Shown here one piece after another: positions 46,667 to 55,662 of a DNA stretch of 64,000 bases. This DNA is from Rhodobacteraceae bacterium Alg231-04 (GTDB lineage Bacteria; Pseudomonadota; Alphaproteobacteria; Rhodobacterales; Rhodobacteraceae). The notes under the pieces were generated by a model. It searched no databases. It was not told where the DNA came from and saw only the letters and a program-made list of their open reading frames with translations. Positions within the stretch are counted from its first letter, which is position 1, and every line of letters starts with the position of its first letter. Where the stretch lies: the NCBI GenBank assembly GCA_900143635.1, contig FREY01000002.1:380429-444428 (forward strand), in the 5' to 3' direction. The translations under genes were made by a program, and so were the position numbers.

Positions 46667-47467
46667 ATGAGCGACAGCGCAGATAAAAGCAGCCCAGTGA
46701 AGACACACCGCGACGGCGCTATTCTGGAAGTGACCCTGGACCGGCCCAAGGCCAATGCCATCGACCTGGCGACCAGCCGGGTGATGGGGGAGGTGTTTCA
46801 GGCCTTCCGCGATGACGACAGCTTGCGCGTGGCGATCCTGACCGGCGCCGGCGAAAAGTTCTTCTGCCCCGGATGGGACCTGAAAGCGGCCGCCGACGGT
46901 GATGCGGTGGATGGCGATTACGGTGTTGGCGGTTTTGGCGGGCTGCAGGAGCTGCGGGATCTGAACAAGCCGGTTATCGCTGCGGTGAACGGTATTGCCT
47001 GCGGTGGCGGGCTGGAGCTGGCCTTGTCGGCGGATATGATTCTGGCGGCGGATCACGCGAGCTTTGCCTTGCCGGAAATCCGCTCCGGCACGGTGGCGGA
47101 TGCGGCGTCGGTGAAACTGCCCAAGCGCATTCCCTATCACATCGCGATGGAACTGCTGCTGACAGGTCGCTGGTTTGATGCGGAAGAAGCCAACCGCTGG
47201 GGGCTGGTCAATGAGATCGTCGCGGCGGATCAGCTGATGGACCGCGCCTGGGAGCTGGCGCGATTGCTCGCCTCGGGTCCGCCGCTGGTCTATGCGGCGA
47301 TCAAGGAAGTGGTGCGGGATGCCGAAGACAGCAAGTTTCAGGATGCGATGAACCGGATCACCGGTCGGCAGTTGCGGTCGGTGGATGTGCTTTATGGATC
47401 CGAAGACAATCTGGAAGGCGCGCGCGCCTTTGCCGAGAAGCGCGATCCGGTCTGGAAGGGCCGCTGA
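46667..47467 (+). CDS. caiD: Enoyl-CoA hydratase/isomerase family protein, carnitinyl-CoA dehydratase-like
   Basis: A 266-residue crotonase-fold enzyme. From memory, it matches E. coli CaiD in several diagnostic blocks: DRPKANAID, AILTGAGEKFF, GWDLKAAADGDA and the exact C-terminus FAEKRDPVWKGR. Crotonase oxyanion-hole glycines are in NGIACGGGLELALSADM. CaiD interconverts crotonobetainyl-CoA and carnitinyl-CoA. The ATG at 46667 has GAGAGAG just upstream and lies 5 nt after the synthetase stop. The symbol is by similarity, not proof of substrate. Confidence 0.8.
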   Translation: MSDSADKSSPVKTHRDGAILEVTLDRPKANAIDLATSRVMGEVFQAFRDDDSLRVAILTGAGEKFFCPGWDLKAAADGDAVDGDYGVGGFGGLQELRDLNKPVIAAVNGIACGGGLELALSADMILAADHASFALPEIRSGTVADAASVKLPKRIPYHIAMELLLTGRWFDAEEANRWGLVNEIVAADQLMDRAWELARLLASGPPLVYAAIKEVVRDAEDSKFQDAMNRITGRQLRSVDVLYGSEDNLEGARAFAEKRDPVWKGR

Positions 47468-47490
47468 CGCGCGTACTCCCGCCTGTTTGA

Positions 47491-47546
47491 GGGGCCTTTT
47501 GGCCCCCGCACAGTTGGGCCGGGCGCCTTGCCTGGAGGCAAGGCGC
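47491..47546 (+). repeat. Hairpin cluster after caiD (terminator candidate plus repeat hairpin)
   Basis: GGGGCC-TTTT-GGCCCC (47491-47506) lies 24 nt past the caiD stop and may aid termination, though it lacks a T tail. A second perfect hairpin GCGCCTTGCC-TGGA-GGCAAGGCGC (47523-47546) uses the same stem as repeat copy B. A degenerate core (GGAGGCGTATTATTGGCAGG, 47589-47608) follows. Confidence 0.5.
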
Positions 47547-47647
47547 TGGCGCGCACCATTGCGGCGTTGGGGGCTGGTGTGCGGCGGGAGGCGTATTATT
47601 GGCAGGATGAAGGGGCGAGCCCCGTAATGCGGGCTGGCCTGCAGGGA

Positions 47648-48292
47648 TCAGGCTTTGTGGAAGAGGGCGATCAGGGCCGTGTCGTCCTTGTGATCTCCGG
47701 TTGCCTCCCCAGTGTAGATGCGCACTTCGGGGAGGGAAAGCTTGCGGATCCACTGGCCGCGCAGCAGGCGATCGAAGGCCTCGACGAAGCCATCGCGCTT
47801 GTAATGGCGGGCGTTGATCGACAGCGCAAACTGCGCGCCGGGGCGGGCGACACGCAGCAGGGCGGGCAGGGCTTCGGGGCCGACGTGGCCACAGGTGAAG
47901 GTGCCCGAGGACACAACACCGCCATAGCTGCCGGGTGGCACCGGCAGGCCAGCGAGAAGATCGGCCTCGATGACATCACGGTAGATATCTTTGCGCAGGG
48001 CTTCGGCCAGCATGTCAGGGCTGATATCCGTCGCATCGATCGGTCCCGCGCCAAGGGCAGCCAGTTCGACGCCGCAGAGGCCGGTTCCGGCACCGGCATC
48101 CAGCACCGGGCCGCGCCCGCCCGCCTGCACAAAGGCGCGGGCTGTCAGCAGGTGCAGCTGATAGCGGCTATCTGCGGCAAAGCTCTGATCATAGGTATCT
48201 GCCCAATCCGCATAGAGGCGTTTGGAGTCCTCCGGAGTGGTGAGGGAATAGGCGGCCGATAGGTCCGGTTTCTGTTCACGCATGAAAGACAT
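47648..48292 (-). CDS. SAM-dependent methyltransferase (class I)
   Basis: A 214-residue Rossmann-type methyltransferase. Motif I is VLDAGAGTGLCGVELA, followed by an acidic motif II end (DATDISPDML) and the post-I segment SYGGVVSSGTFTCGHV. It resembles the Williams-Beuren-type methyltransferase group, but the substrate is unknown. Start is uncertain: ATG at 48292 is used, ATG at 48283 and GTG at 48328 are also in frame, and none has a strong ribosome site. It is divergent from the SDR gene at 48359. Confidence 0.85.
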   Translation of the reverse strand: MSFMREQKPDLSAAYSLTTPEDSKRLYADWADTYDQSFAADSRYQLHLLTARAFVQAGGRGPVLDAGAGTGLCGVELAALGAGPIDATDISPDMLAEALRKDIYRDVIEADLLAGLPVPPGSYGGVVSSGTFTCGHVGPEALPALLRVARPGAQFALSINARHYKRDGFVEAFDRLLRGQWIRKLSLPEVRIYTGEATGDHKDDTALIALFHKA

Positions 48293-48358
48293 GAAAGGCG
48301 GGATGGAGATTCGAATCAAGCCTTGCACCGGGCCGGGCAGTTGCGCATTTATGCTGGC

Positions 48359-49228
48359 ATGACCAAGACATTGCTTTGCCTCGGGTTTGGGTACACGGCC
48401 CAGGCGCTTGCTTCAAAACTGCGGCCGCTGGGATGGCGGGTGATCGGAACGGCGCGCGAGCCGCTGGCGGATGCCGGCGTGCCGTTGATCCAATGGCCCG
48501 GTGAAGACATCCCGTTGGACGGGGTCAGCCATATTCTGCATTCCGTTGCCCCGTCAGAACAGGGCGATCCGGTGCTGGCGGCGCTGGGCGACAGGATTGC
48601 CGCAGCGAAGGATCTGCGCTGGTTTGGCTACCTGTCGACAACGGCCGTTTACGGGGATCAGGGCGGAGCCTGGGTGGATGAAGACACCGCGCCTGCCCCC
48701 TTGTCGGCGCGGGCGCAGTGGCGGGTGGCGGCCGAGGAGGGCTGGCAGGCCGTGGACGGATTGCCGCTGCATATTTTCCGGCTGGCCGGCATCTACGGGC
48801 CGGGGCGCGGGCCCTTTGCCAAGCTGAAGACGGGCAAGGCGCGCCGCATTATCAAACCCGGACAGGTGTTTTCGCGCATTCATGTGGATGACATCGCCGA
48901 AGTTCTTGCCGCCTCGATGGCGGCGCCTGCACCGGGGCGGATCTATAACGTCTGTGATGATGATCCGGCACCACCACAGGATGTTCTGGGTCATGCGGCA
49001 GAGCTGCTGGGCCTGCCGATGCCCGCCGAAGTGCCCTTTGATGAGGCGGCCATGTCAGCCATGGCGCGCAGTTTTTATGGCGAAAACAAACGGGTGCATA
49101 ATGATCGCATCAAGGATGAGCTGGGGGTGGCTCTGCGCTATCCGGATTACCGTAGCGGGCTGAAGGCAGTGTTGGAGGCCGAAGATCTGGCGAATTTCAC
49201 GCCACCCGCCGCGCCACCGGCCCTGTAG
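48359..49228 (+). CDS. NAD-dependent epimerase/dehydratase (SDR, YeeZ-like)
   Basis: A 289-residue atypical SDR. The N-terminal motif is CLGFGYTAQALASKL rather than the classic GxxGxxG, as in the YeeZ subgroup. YLSTTAVYGDQGG contains the active-site Ser/Tyr region, and RLAGIYGPGRGP is the downstream signature. The substrate is unknown. The ATG at 48359 gives the conserved N-terminus. It is convergent with dxs, with a repeat element (49238-49298) between them. Confidence 0.85.
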   Translation: MTKTLLCLGFGYTAQALASKLRPLGWRVIGTAREPLADAGVPLIQWPGEDIPLDGVSHILHSVAPSEQGDPVLAALGDRIAAAKDLRWFGYLSTTAVYGDQGGAWVDEDTAPAPLSARAQWRVAAEEGWQAVDGLPLHIFRLAGIYGPGRGPFAKLKTGKARRIIKPGQVFSRIHVDDIAEVLAASMAAPAPGRIYNVCDDDPAPPQDVLGHAAELLGLPMPAEVPFDEAAMSAMARSFYGENKRVHNDRIKDELGVALRYPDYRSGLKAVLEAEDLANFTPPAAPPAL

Positions 49229-49237
49229 GGATTGTTT

Positions 49238-49298
49238 GGGGGCGCTGCCCCCGCCGCCCGTTCGGGCGGCTCCCCCGGAGTATTTTCGAAAAGATGAA
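49238..49298 (+). repeat. Dispersed intergenic repeat, copy F
   Basis: GGGGGC-GCT-GCCCCC (49238-49252) and GCCGCCCG-TT-CGGGCGGC (49253-49270) hairpins precede the core CCCCCGGAGTATTTT, CG, AAAAGATGAA. Placed between convergent genes, it could end transcription from both sides. Confidence 0.75.
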
Positions 49299-49318
49299 TA
49301 GGCGCGGTTGGCTGGCGG

Positions 49319-51247
49319 CTAGGCGCGCTTTTCACCAATTCTTGCCACACCCAGAACCTCCAGCACCTTGGCTTCAATTTGCGGCGCGTTCATTGCGGCC
49401 ACCGCATACATATCGGCCGGGCCGGCCTGATCGATGAAAGTATCCGGCAGAACCATCGAGCGGAACTTGAGGCCATTGTCGAACACCGCCTCATCGGCCA
49501 GAAGCTGCGCAACATGGGAGCCGAAACCGCCGACAGCGCCTTCTTCGATGGTGATCAGCGCCTCGTGATTGGCGGCCAGATCGAGGATCATCTCGCGGTC
49601 CAGCGGTTTGGCGAAACGGGCATCTGCAATCGTCGGCGTGATGCCTTTGGCGGCCAGCGCCTCGGCGGCTTTTTTTACCTCGCCCAGACGGGTTCCGAAT
49701 GACAGCAGTGCGACGCGGGCGCCTTTCTGGATCATGCGGCCCTTGCCGATGTCCAAGACCTGCGGTGCATCGGGCATTTCGACGCCTTCGCCTTCGCCAC
49801 GCGGATAGCGGAAGGCGATGGGGCCATCGTCATAGGCGGCGGCGGTGGCGGTCATATGGACCAGCTCTGCCTCGTCAGCGGCGGCCATCACAACCATGCC
49901 GGGCAGGTTGGCCATGAAGGCGATATCGAAGGAGCCCGCATGGGTGGCCCCGTCGGCACCAACCAGACCGGCGCGGTCAATGGCAAAGCGTACCGGCAGG
50001 CGCTGGATTGCAACATCGTGAACCACCTGATCGTAGCCGCGCTGCAGGAAAGTGGAATACATGGCGCAAAACGGCTTCATGCCGCCCGCGGCCAGCGCGG
50101 CGGCGAAGGTCACGCCATGCTGTTCGGCGATGCCCACATCGAAAGTGCGCGATGGGTAGCGTTCGGCCATCAGCCCCAGACCGGTGCCATCGGGCATGGC
50201 GGCGGTCACGGCGCAGATCTTGTCATCGGCGGCGGCCAGTTTGACCAGCTCATTGCCGAAGACGGAGGTATAAGACGGCGCATTCGACGGCGCTTTTTTC
50301 TGCTCTCCGGTCACCACATCGAATTTGGCAGTGGCGTGACCCTTGTCGCGGGCGGCCTCGGCGGGGGCGTATCCCTTGCCCTTTTTGGTGATCACATGGA
50401 TCAGCACCGGGCCTGTGGCGCGGTCATGCACGGTGCGCAGCACCGGCAGCAGCTGATCCATGTCGTGGCCGTCAATGGGCCCAATGTAGGAAAAACCGAG
50501 TGCTTCGAACAGGGTGCCACCAACGGCCATGCCCTTGACCAGATCCTTGGCGCGTTTGGCGCCTTCGCGGAAGGGTTCGGGCAGCAGTGAAACAGCCCCC
50601 TTGGCCGCCGCTTTAAGCTCCTGAAAGGGTTCGCCTGCATAAAGCCGCGACAGATAGGAGGAGAGCGCGCCCACGGGCGGGGCGATGCTCATCTCGTTGT
50701 CGTTCAGGATCACGAACATCCGCTTGTCCAGATGACCTGCGTTGTTCATTGCCTCAAAGGCCATGCCCGCCGACATCGACCCGTCGCCGATCACTGCAAT
50801 GGCGTCACCCAGCCCTTCGGGCACAACGCCGCCCAGATCGCGTGCCACGGTAAATCCGAGAGCGGCACTGATCGAGGTCGAGCTATGCGCCGCACCAAAG
50901 GGATCGTAGGGCGATTCGCTGCGTTTGGTGAAACCAGAGAGACCGTCTTTCATGCGCAGGGTGCGGATGCGATCCCGGCGTCCGGTCAGGATCTTGTGCG
51001 GGTAGCACTGGTGCGACACGTCCCAGATCAGCTTGTCGCGCGGCGTGTCGAACACGGCGTGCAGCGCCACGGTGAGTTCAACAACACCAAGGCCCGCGCC
51101 CAGATGGCCGCCGGTGACGGATACCGCCGAGATGGTTTCAGAGCGCAGCTCCTGTGCGACCTGCTTCAGCTGGCTGTCACTCAGCCCTTTCAGATCGGCG
51201 GGTCGGCTGATCTGGTCCAGAAGCGGTGTATTGGGCTGGTCGGACAT
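49319..51247 (-). CDS. dxs: 1-deoxy-D-xylulose-5-phosphate synthase
   Basis: A 642-residue thiamine-diphosphate enzyme that condenses pyruvate and glyceraldehyde-3-phosphate, the entry step of the MEP isoprenoid pathway. TPP-binding [20 protein letters not shown] and the histidine region [16 protein letters not shown] are visible; the transketolase pyrimidine-binding and C-terminal domains follow. The ATG at 51247 has AGGAA six bases upstream; the GTG just before it is not preferred. It is the last gene of the HDAC-like/xseB/ispA/dxs operon. Confidence 0.97.
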   Translation of the reverse strand: MSDQPNTPLLDQISRPADLKGLSDSQLKQVAQELRSETISAVSVTGGHLGAGLGVVELTVALHAVFDTPRDKLIWDVSHQCYPHKILTGRRDRIRTLRMKDGLSGFTKRSESPYDPFGAAHSSTSISAALGFTVARDLGGVVPEGLGDAIAVIGDGSMSAGMAFEAMNNAGHLDKRMFVILNDNEMSIAPPVGALSSYLSRLYAGEPFQELKAAAKGAVSLLPEPFREGAKRAKDLVKGMAVGGTLFEALGFSYIGPIDGHDMDQLLPVLRTVHDRATGPVLIHVITKKGKGYAPAEAARDKGHATAKFDVVTGEQKKAPSNAPSYTSVFGNELVKLAAADDKICAVTAAMPDGTGLGLMAERYPSRTFDVGIAEQHGVTFAAALAAGGMKPFCAMYSTFLQRGYDQVVHDVAIQRLPVRFAIDRAGLVGADGATHAGSFDIAFMANLPGMVVMAAADEAELVHMTATAAAYDDGPIAFRYPRGEGEGVEMPDAPQVLDIGKGRMIQKGARVALLSFGTRLGEVKKAAEALAAKGITPTIADARFAKPLDREMILDLAANHEALITIEEGAVGGFGSHVAQLLADEAVFDNGLKFRSMVLPDTFIDQAGPADMYAVAAMNAPQIEAKVLEVLGVARIGEKRA

Positions 51248-51276
51248 CACGGGTTCCTCAGGGGCTTCGCGTAGGT

Positions 51277-52206
51277 TTAACTGTCGCGGGAAACAATGAA
51301 ACGCGCAGTTTCCATCAAAGTATGGGCATCTGTACCATAGGAGGCGAGCGAGGTGCAGGCCTCTTCGCAGAGTTCAGCAGCGCGGCTCTTGGCGGCTTCC
51401 AGCCCCAGAAGCGAGACAAAGGTCGCCTTACCAGCGCCCTCGTCCTTGCGCACGGCCTTGCCAACCTTGGCCGCGTCCCCTTCGACATCAAGAATGTCAT
51501 CGGCGATCTGGAAGGCCAGTCCGATGGCGGCCGCGTATTTCTGCAGTGGCGTCGTGTCAGCACCGGCCAGACGGGCGCCGGCGGTGGCGGACCATTCGAT
51601 CAGGCAACCTGTTTTGCGTCCCTGCAGGCGGGTGATCTCGACCAGGGTCAGCGGTGCCGCGGCACTTTCGGCGGCAATGTCCAGCATTTGGCCTGACACC
51701 ATGCCATCCTTGCCGGAGGACTGCGCCAGGGTGCGCAGCAGCTCCAGCGCGTGGGGGCCAAGTGCGGGGTTGGCGAGCAATTCAAAGGCCAGTGTTTGCA
51801 GCGCATCGCCCGCTAGTACGGCGGTGGCCTCGTCCCATTTGCGGTGCACAGTGGGCTGGCCGCGGCGCAGGTCGTCGTCGTCCATGCAGGGCAGATCGTC
51901 ATGCACAAGGGAATAGGCATGCACGCATTCGATGGCCAGGGCTGCGTCCAGCGCTGCCTTTGGATCCACATGGTGCAGGCGCGCACTTTCCAGCACCAGA
52001 AACCCGCGCAGCATCTTGCCGCCCCGGATGGCATAAGACATCGCCTGCGTCAGCTGGTCATCTGCCGCCAACACCACATCGGCGCGGGCGGTGATCTGCG
52101 ACTGCGCCGTGCTCAGGGCCTGCGCAAAGGACCGTTCGGCCACCACTCCATCCACCGCTTCAGCCAGCGTCAAGCGGTGCGGTGCCGGTGGCGGCACCAT
52201 TGGCAT
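51277..52206 (-). CDS. ispA: Polyprenyl synthetase (farnesyl/geranylgeranyl diphosphate synthase)
   Basis: A protein of up to 309 residues of the trans-prenyltransferase family. The first Asp-rich motif is [17 protein letters not shown], including DDxxxxD, which is typical of short-chain bacterial FPP/GPP synthases; the second is [22 protein letters not shown] is the IPP-binding region. The start is uncertain: ATGs at 52206 and 52200 overlap xseB by over 40 nt, while GTGs at 52155 to 52143 would begin after the xseB stop and match family length better. It sits between xseB and dxs. Confidence 0.92.
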   Translation of the reverse strand: MPMVPPPAPHRLTLAEAVDGVVAERSFAQALSTAQSQITARADVVLAADDQLTQAMSYAIRGGKMLRGFLVLESARLHHVDPKAALDAALAIECVHAYSLVHDDLPCMDDDDLRRGQPTVHRKWDEATAVLAGDALQTLAFELLANPALGPHALELLRTLAQSSGKDGMVSGQMLDIAAESAAAPLTLVEITRLQGRKTGCLIEWSATAGARLAGADTTPLQKYAAAIGLAFQIADDILDVEGDAAKVGKAVRKDEGAGKATFVSLLGLEAAKSRAAELCEEACTSLASYGTDAHTLMETARFIVSRDS

Positions 52207-52417
52207 CCAGGGTGATCGCCGCGACTTTCTCCTCGGCGCGCTTCAGCTCGTCTTCGCAGCGCTTTTTCAACGCCGCCCCCCGTTCATAGAGCGCAATAGA
52301 AGCGTCCAGCGCCACATCGCCCCGTTCCAGCTGATCCACCACGCCTTCCAACTCGCGCATGGCCAGTTCAAAGCTCATTTCTTCCACAGGGATCTGGGCG
52401 GGGGTCTGGGTCGTCAT
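52160..52417 (-). CDS. xseB: Exodeoxyribonuclease VII small subunit
   Basis: An 85-residue helical subunit. Family pattern is clear: SFELAMRELEGVVDQLERGD, then LDASIALYERGAALKKRCED (each exactly at a helix of the coiled coil). It binds XseA, which is not in this window. The ATG overlaps the upstream gene stop as ATGA and the 3' end overlaps ispA. This xseB-ispA-dxs arrangement is a known conserved one. Confidence 0.95.
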   Translation of the reverse strand: MTTQTPAQIPVEEMSFELAMRELEGVVDQLERGDVALDASIALYERGAALKKRCEDELKRAEEKVAAITLDANGAATGTAPLDAG

Positions 52418-53340
52418 ACCGGGGCCTTCATCAATTCTTGCACATGCGCCTTAGTGGCGCGGCTCAGCGCGTTCAGATCATATCCGCCTTCCAAAGTCGA
52501 GACGATACGGCCGCTGCACAGCTCTGCTGCGAGGGTGCACAATTCCCGTGTGATCCAGGCGAAATCGGCGGTGGACCAGTTGAGGCTGGCGAGAGGATCG
52601 TCCTGATGGGCATCAAAACCGGCCGAAATTATGATCAGCTCGGGCCGGAACGCGCGTAGACGCGGAAAGGCCTGGACCTCATAAGCCGTTCTCATTTCCG
52701 TCCCATCAGATCCGGGCGACAGCGGCATGTTCAGAATCTGGCCCGCGGTTCCGTCCTCGTCGGGACGGCCGGATCCGGGCCAAAGCGGCATCTGCTGAGA
52801 GGTGATGAACAGCGCGCGCGGCTCGTCCCACAGCAGATCCTGGGTGCCATTGCCGTGGTGCACGTCGAAATCCACCACTGCGACGCGCGACAGCCCGTGA
52901 TGATCCAGCGCGTGTTTTGCCGCCAATGCAGCATTGCCAAACAGGCAGAATCCCATGGCTGTCTCGGTCTCGGCGTGATGCCCCGGCGGGCGCACGGCGG
53001 CAAAGGCATTTTGCACCTCGCCCTCCAACACCATATCGACGCCGCGGATGACTGCTCCGGCCGCCCGGAAGGCCGCATCCAGTGACCCCGGAGACATATA
53101 GGTATCGCCATCGATCTGTACCCAACCCTCTTCGGGACGCGCAGCGCGCAGCCCCTGCAGATAGTCGGCCGGGTGGCAGCGCAGGATATCATCCTCAGCG
53201 GCCATAGGGGCTGTGACCCGTTTCAGATCCAACCCTTCGAGGGCGTGCAGAATGTGCTCCAGCCGCGCAACCCGCTCGGGGTGCCCCTCTGGCGTCACAT
53301 GATTAAGACACTCCGCATGTGTGATCAGCGCCGTAACCAT
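52414..53340 (-). CDS. Histone deacetylase family protein
   Basis: A 308-residue class II HDAC/acetylpolyamine amidohydrolase-like enzyme. The metal-dependent active site is visible: RPPGHHAETETAMGFC with the HH pair, VVDFDVHHGNGTQD with metal ligands Asp and His, and ISAGFDAHQDDPLA with the second metal Asp. STLEGGYDL closes the fold. It deacetylates an unknown amide substrate in the cytoplasm. The ATG at 53340 gives MVTALITHAECLNH; a longer frame runs into the next gene. It heads the isoprenoid operon; repeat copy G lies in its 5' region. Confidence 0.92.
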   Translation of the reverse strand: MVTALITHAECLNHVTPEGHPERVARLEHILHALEGLDLKRVTAPMAAEDDILRCHPADYLQGLRAARPEEGWVQIDGDTYMSPGSLDAAFRAAGAVIRGVDMVLEGEVQNAFAAVRPPGHHAETETAMGFCLFGNAALAAKHALDHHGLSRVAVVDFDVHHGNGTQDLLWDEPRALFITSQQMPLWPGSGRPDEDGTAGQILNMPLSPGSDGTEMRTAYEVQAFPRLRAFRPELIIISAGFDAHQDDPLASLNWSTADFAWITRELCTLAAELCSGRIVSTLEGGYDLNALSRATKAHVQELMKAPV

Positions 53341-53356
53341 GGTGTTCCCCTGTTTC

Positions 53357-53385
53357 CTCTTGCAGAAAATATCCCCGCCGGAGGC
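53357..53385 (-). repeat. Dispersed intergenic repeat, copy G
   Basis: On the minus strand: GCCTCCGGCGGGGATATTT then TCTGCAAGAG, closely matching copies D and E. It ends 17 bp before the histone deacetylase-like start and GAGGAAACAGGGG after it may act as the ribosome site. Confidence 0.7.
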
Positions 53386-53422
53386 ATGAAAACGCCGCGC
53401 AGCGGCTGCCCCGGTGGAACCA

Positions 53423-54124
53423 TCAATCCGGTGCCAGCATATAGCCCGCGCCGCGCACCGTCTGCAGGTATTGCGGTTGTTTCGGGTTTGGCTCGATTTT
53501 GCGGCGCAGCCGGGTGATTTGTACGTCCACGGCGCGTTCCTGCGCCTGACCGCGGTCACGGCCCAGATCCTCCACCAGCTTGGCGCGGCTCACGGGTTCC
53601 CCCGGCAGGGCCGAGAAGATTTTCATCAGCTGGCTTTCGGTGGCGGTCAGCCGTACCAGATCCTCACCCTGCCACATTTCGCCGCGCTCGATATCATAGC
53701 GGATGGCGCCAAGGTGCAGCACCTTTGGCGCGCTTTCTTCAGCCGTAGTCGAGGGCACCCGGCGCAGGATCGCATTGATCCGCAACAAGAGCTCTTTGGG
53801 TTCAAAGGGTTTGGGCAGATAGTCATCTGCACCGGCCTCTAGCCCGGCAATGCGGTCCGATGTTTCGCCTTTTGCGGTCAGCAGCAGGATCGGTGTGCTC
53901 TGGGTTTCGCGCAAGGCTTTGGTCAGCGATATGCCATCTTCGCCCGGCATCATCACATCCATGACGATCAGGTCAAAATCCAGCCCGGCCAGCACCCGGC
54001 GGGCATGGGCCGCGTCACGGGCGGCAGTGACCAGAAAGCCGCTGCGCATCAGGAATTTCTTCAACAGCTCGCGAATGCGCTCGTCATCATCAACGATCAG
54101 CAGATGGGCGTCAGGATCGCTCAT
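53423..54124 (-). CDS. petR: OmpR-type response regulator, PetR-like
   Basis: A 233-residue two-component regulator. The receiver domain carries acidic residues VDDDE, phosphoacceptor Asp56 in LIVMDVMMPGEDG and Lys in LPKPFEPKELL. The winged-helix DNA-binding domain (about 135-230) ends RRKIEPNP and YLQTVRGAGYML. In Rhodobacter capsulatus the homologous petR lies with petP upstream of the cytochrome bc1 genes. Here the same MarR-plus-regulator pair is present but no petABC or histidine kinase is next to it. The ATG overlaps the petP stop as ATGA. The symbol is by context. Confidence 0.85.
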   Translation of the reverse strand: MSDPDAHLLIVDDDERIRELLKKFLMRSGFLVTAARDAAHARRVLAGLDFDLIVMDVMMPGEDGISLTKALRETQSTPILLLTAKGETSDRIAGLEAGADDYLPKPFEPKELLLRINAILRRVPSTTAEESAPKVLHLGAIRYDIERGEMWQGEDLVRLTATESQLMKIFSALPGEPVSRAKLVEDLGRDRGQAQERAVDVQITRLRRKIEPNPKQPQYLQTVRGAGYMLAPD

Positions 54125-54633
54125 GAACCGCTCTCCCGCAGGGTGTTATAGGCGCGGCGCATATCCGCATCCATCATTGCCTCTAGCACTTGTTTGAACC
54201 CCTGCACCGCCTCAGGGCCGGCGTCCTTATAGGCTGCACGCATCCGGGCGCGCTGGGCGTCCGACAGCTGCGCCTCAAGTGCGGCACCCTCTTCGGTCAG
54301 AAACAGGTGGCGTTCGCGCTTGTCGACGGTGCCAACCCGGCTTTCCACCAGCCCGTCGCTGATCAGCGTGCGCAGCACCCGGTTCAGCGATTGTTTGGTG
54401 ACGCCGAGAATGGCCAGCAGGTTGTTCACCGTGGTGCCCGGTGCGCGGTTGATGAAATGGATCGCCCGGTGATGGGCGCGGCCATAAGACAGGCCTGCCA
54501 GAATGCGGTCGGGATCAGCGGTGAAGCCGCGGTAGGCAAAGAACATCGCCTCGATGCCCTGGCGCAGCTGCTCGTCGGTCAGGAACAGCAGGCTATCGCT
54601 GTGCGACAGCTGGCCGGATCGTCCCTCTGGCAT
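54121..54633 (-). CDS. petP: MarR family transcriptional regulator, PetP-like
   Basis: A 170-residue winged-helix regulator. The recognition region is VNNLLAILGVTKQSLNRVLRTLI (in part: VTKQSLNRVLRTL) followed by the wing VGTVDKRERHLFLTEEG, both classic MarR features. It partners with petR through an ATGA overlap, which matches petP-petR of Rhodobacter. The ribosome site AAAGGAT lies just before the ATG. It is divergent from ilvE with a 162-bp gap, so it may also act there. Confidence 0.85.
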   Translation of the reverse strand: MPEGRSGQLSHSDSLLFLTDEQLRQGIEAMFFAYRGFTADPDRILAGLSYGRAHHRAIHFINRAPGTTVNNLLAILGVTKQSLNRVLRTLISDGLVESRVGTVDKRERHLFLTEEGAALEAQLSDAQRARMRAAYKDAGPEAVQGFKQVLEAMMDADMRRAYNTLRESGS

Positions 54634-54795
54634 GGGGTATCCTTTCGTTTTATCCCATCAGCTTACGTCAGCCTTATTGACATTCCAAGGGCGAAGCGGT
54701 ATCAAAATCCGATTTTGGCGCAATTAAATGTCTCAAGTGAGGCCTGTTGCGCAACATTTGAAAACATCGCGGGTCCGCGGCAGGAGGAAAATCAC

Positions 54796-55662
54796 ATGGC
54801 TGGATATGATGATCGCGACGGTGTGATCTGGATGGATGGGGAACTGGTGAATTGGCGCGATGCCAAGGTCCATATCCTGACACATGCAATGCACTATGCG
54901 TCTTCCGTGTTTGAGGGCGAGCGCGCCTATAACGGTAAGATCTTCAAAAGCGTGGAACATTCCGAGCGTCTGATCGCCTCGGCCAACGCGCTGGACATGC
55001 CGATGCCCTATTCAGTGGACCAGATCGAAGCGGCCAAGGAAGAAGCGCTGAAGGCCTCTGGCCTGCAGGACGCCTATGTGCGCGCACTGGTCTGGCGCGG
55101 CTCTGGCGATGACATGGGTGTCGCCGCTGCGGCCAATCCGGTTCACATGGCTGTCGCGGTCTGGGGCTGGGGCGCTTATTACGGTGACGCCAAGATGCAG
55201 GGCGCAAAGCTGGACATCGCCGAGTGGAAACGGCCGAGCCCGGAAACCATTCCGGTTCATGCCAAGGCGGCAGGTCTCTACATGATCTGCACCATCTCCA
55301 AGCATAAGGCCGAGGCCAAGGGCTGTTCGGACGCCTTGTTCATGGATTTCAACGGCAATGTGGCCGAGGCAACAGGCGCCAATATCTTCTTCGTGAAGGA
55401 CGGTGAGGTGCACACGCCGCTGGCCGATTGCTTCCTGAATGGCATCACCCGCCAGACGGTGATCCAGATGCTGAAAGACAAAGGCATCACCGTCCACGAG
55501 CGCCGCATCCGCCCCGAGGAAATGGCCGATTTCGAACAGTGCTGGCTGACCGGTACCGCCGCCGAAGTGACCCCTGTGGGCCAGATCGGCGACTATACTT
55601 TCGAGGTGGGCGACTTGACCCGCGAAACCGCCGAAGCCTATGAGGCGCTGGTTCGCGCCTGA
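54796..55662 (+). CDS. ilvE: Branched-chain amino acid aminotransferase
   Basis: A 288-residue PLP class IV aminotransferase that makes or degrades Leu, Ile and Val. The PLP lysine is in PVHAKAAGLYM; other family blocks are YASSVFEGERAYNGKIF, DALFMDFNGNVAEATGANIF and a final GTAAEVTPVG. AGGAGGAAA lies five bases before the ATG, an excellent ribosome site. An in-frame upstream extension to 54190 is antisense to petP and is rejected. A strong terminator follows. Confidence 0.96.
   Translation: MAGYDDRDGVIWMDGELVNWRDAKVHILTHAMHYASSVFEGERAYNGKIFKSVEHSERLIASANALDMPMPYSVDQIEAAKEEALKASGLQDAYVRALVWRGSGDDMGVAAAANPVHMAVAVWGWGAYYGDAKMQGAKLDIAEWKRPSPETIPVHAKAAGLYMICTISKHKAEAKGCSDALFMDFNGNVAEATGANIFFVKDGEVHTPLADCFLNGITRQTVIQMLKDKGITVHERRIRPEEMADFEQCWLTGTAAEVTPVGQIGDYTFEVGDLTRETAEAYEALVRA

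Noticed and set aside
54190-54795. In-frame N-terminal extension of ilvE by about 200 codons
   Set aside because: It is antisense to petP, and a perfect ribosome site precedes the ATG at 54796.
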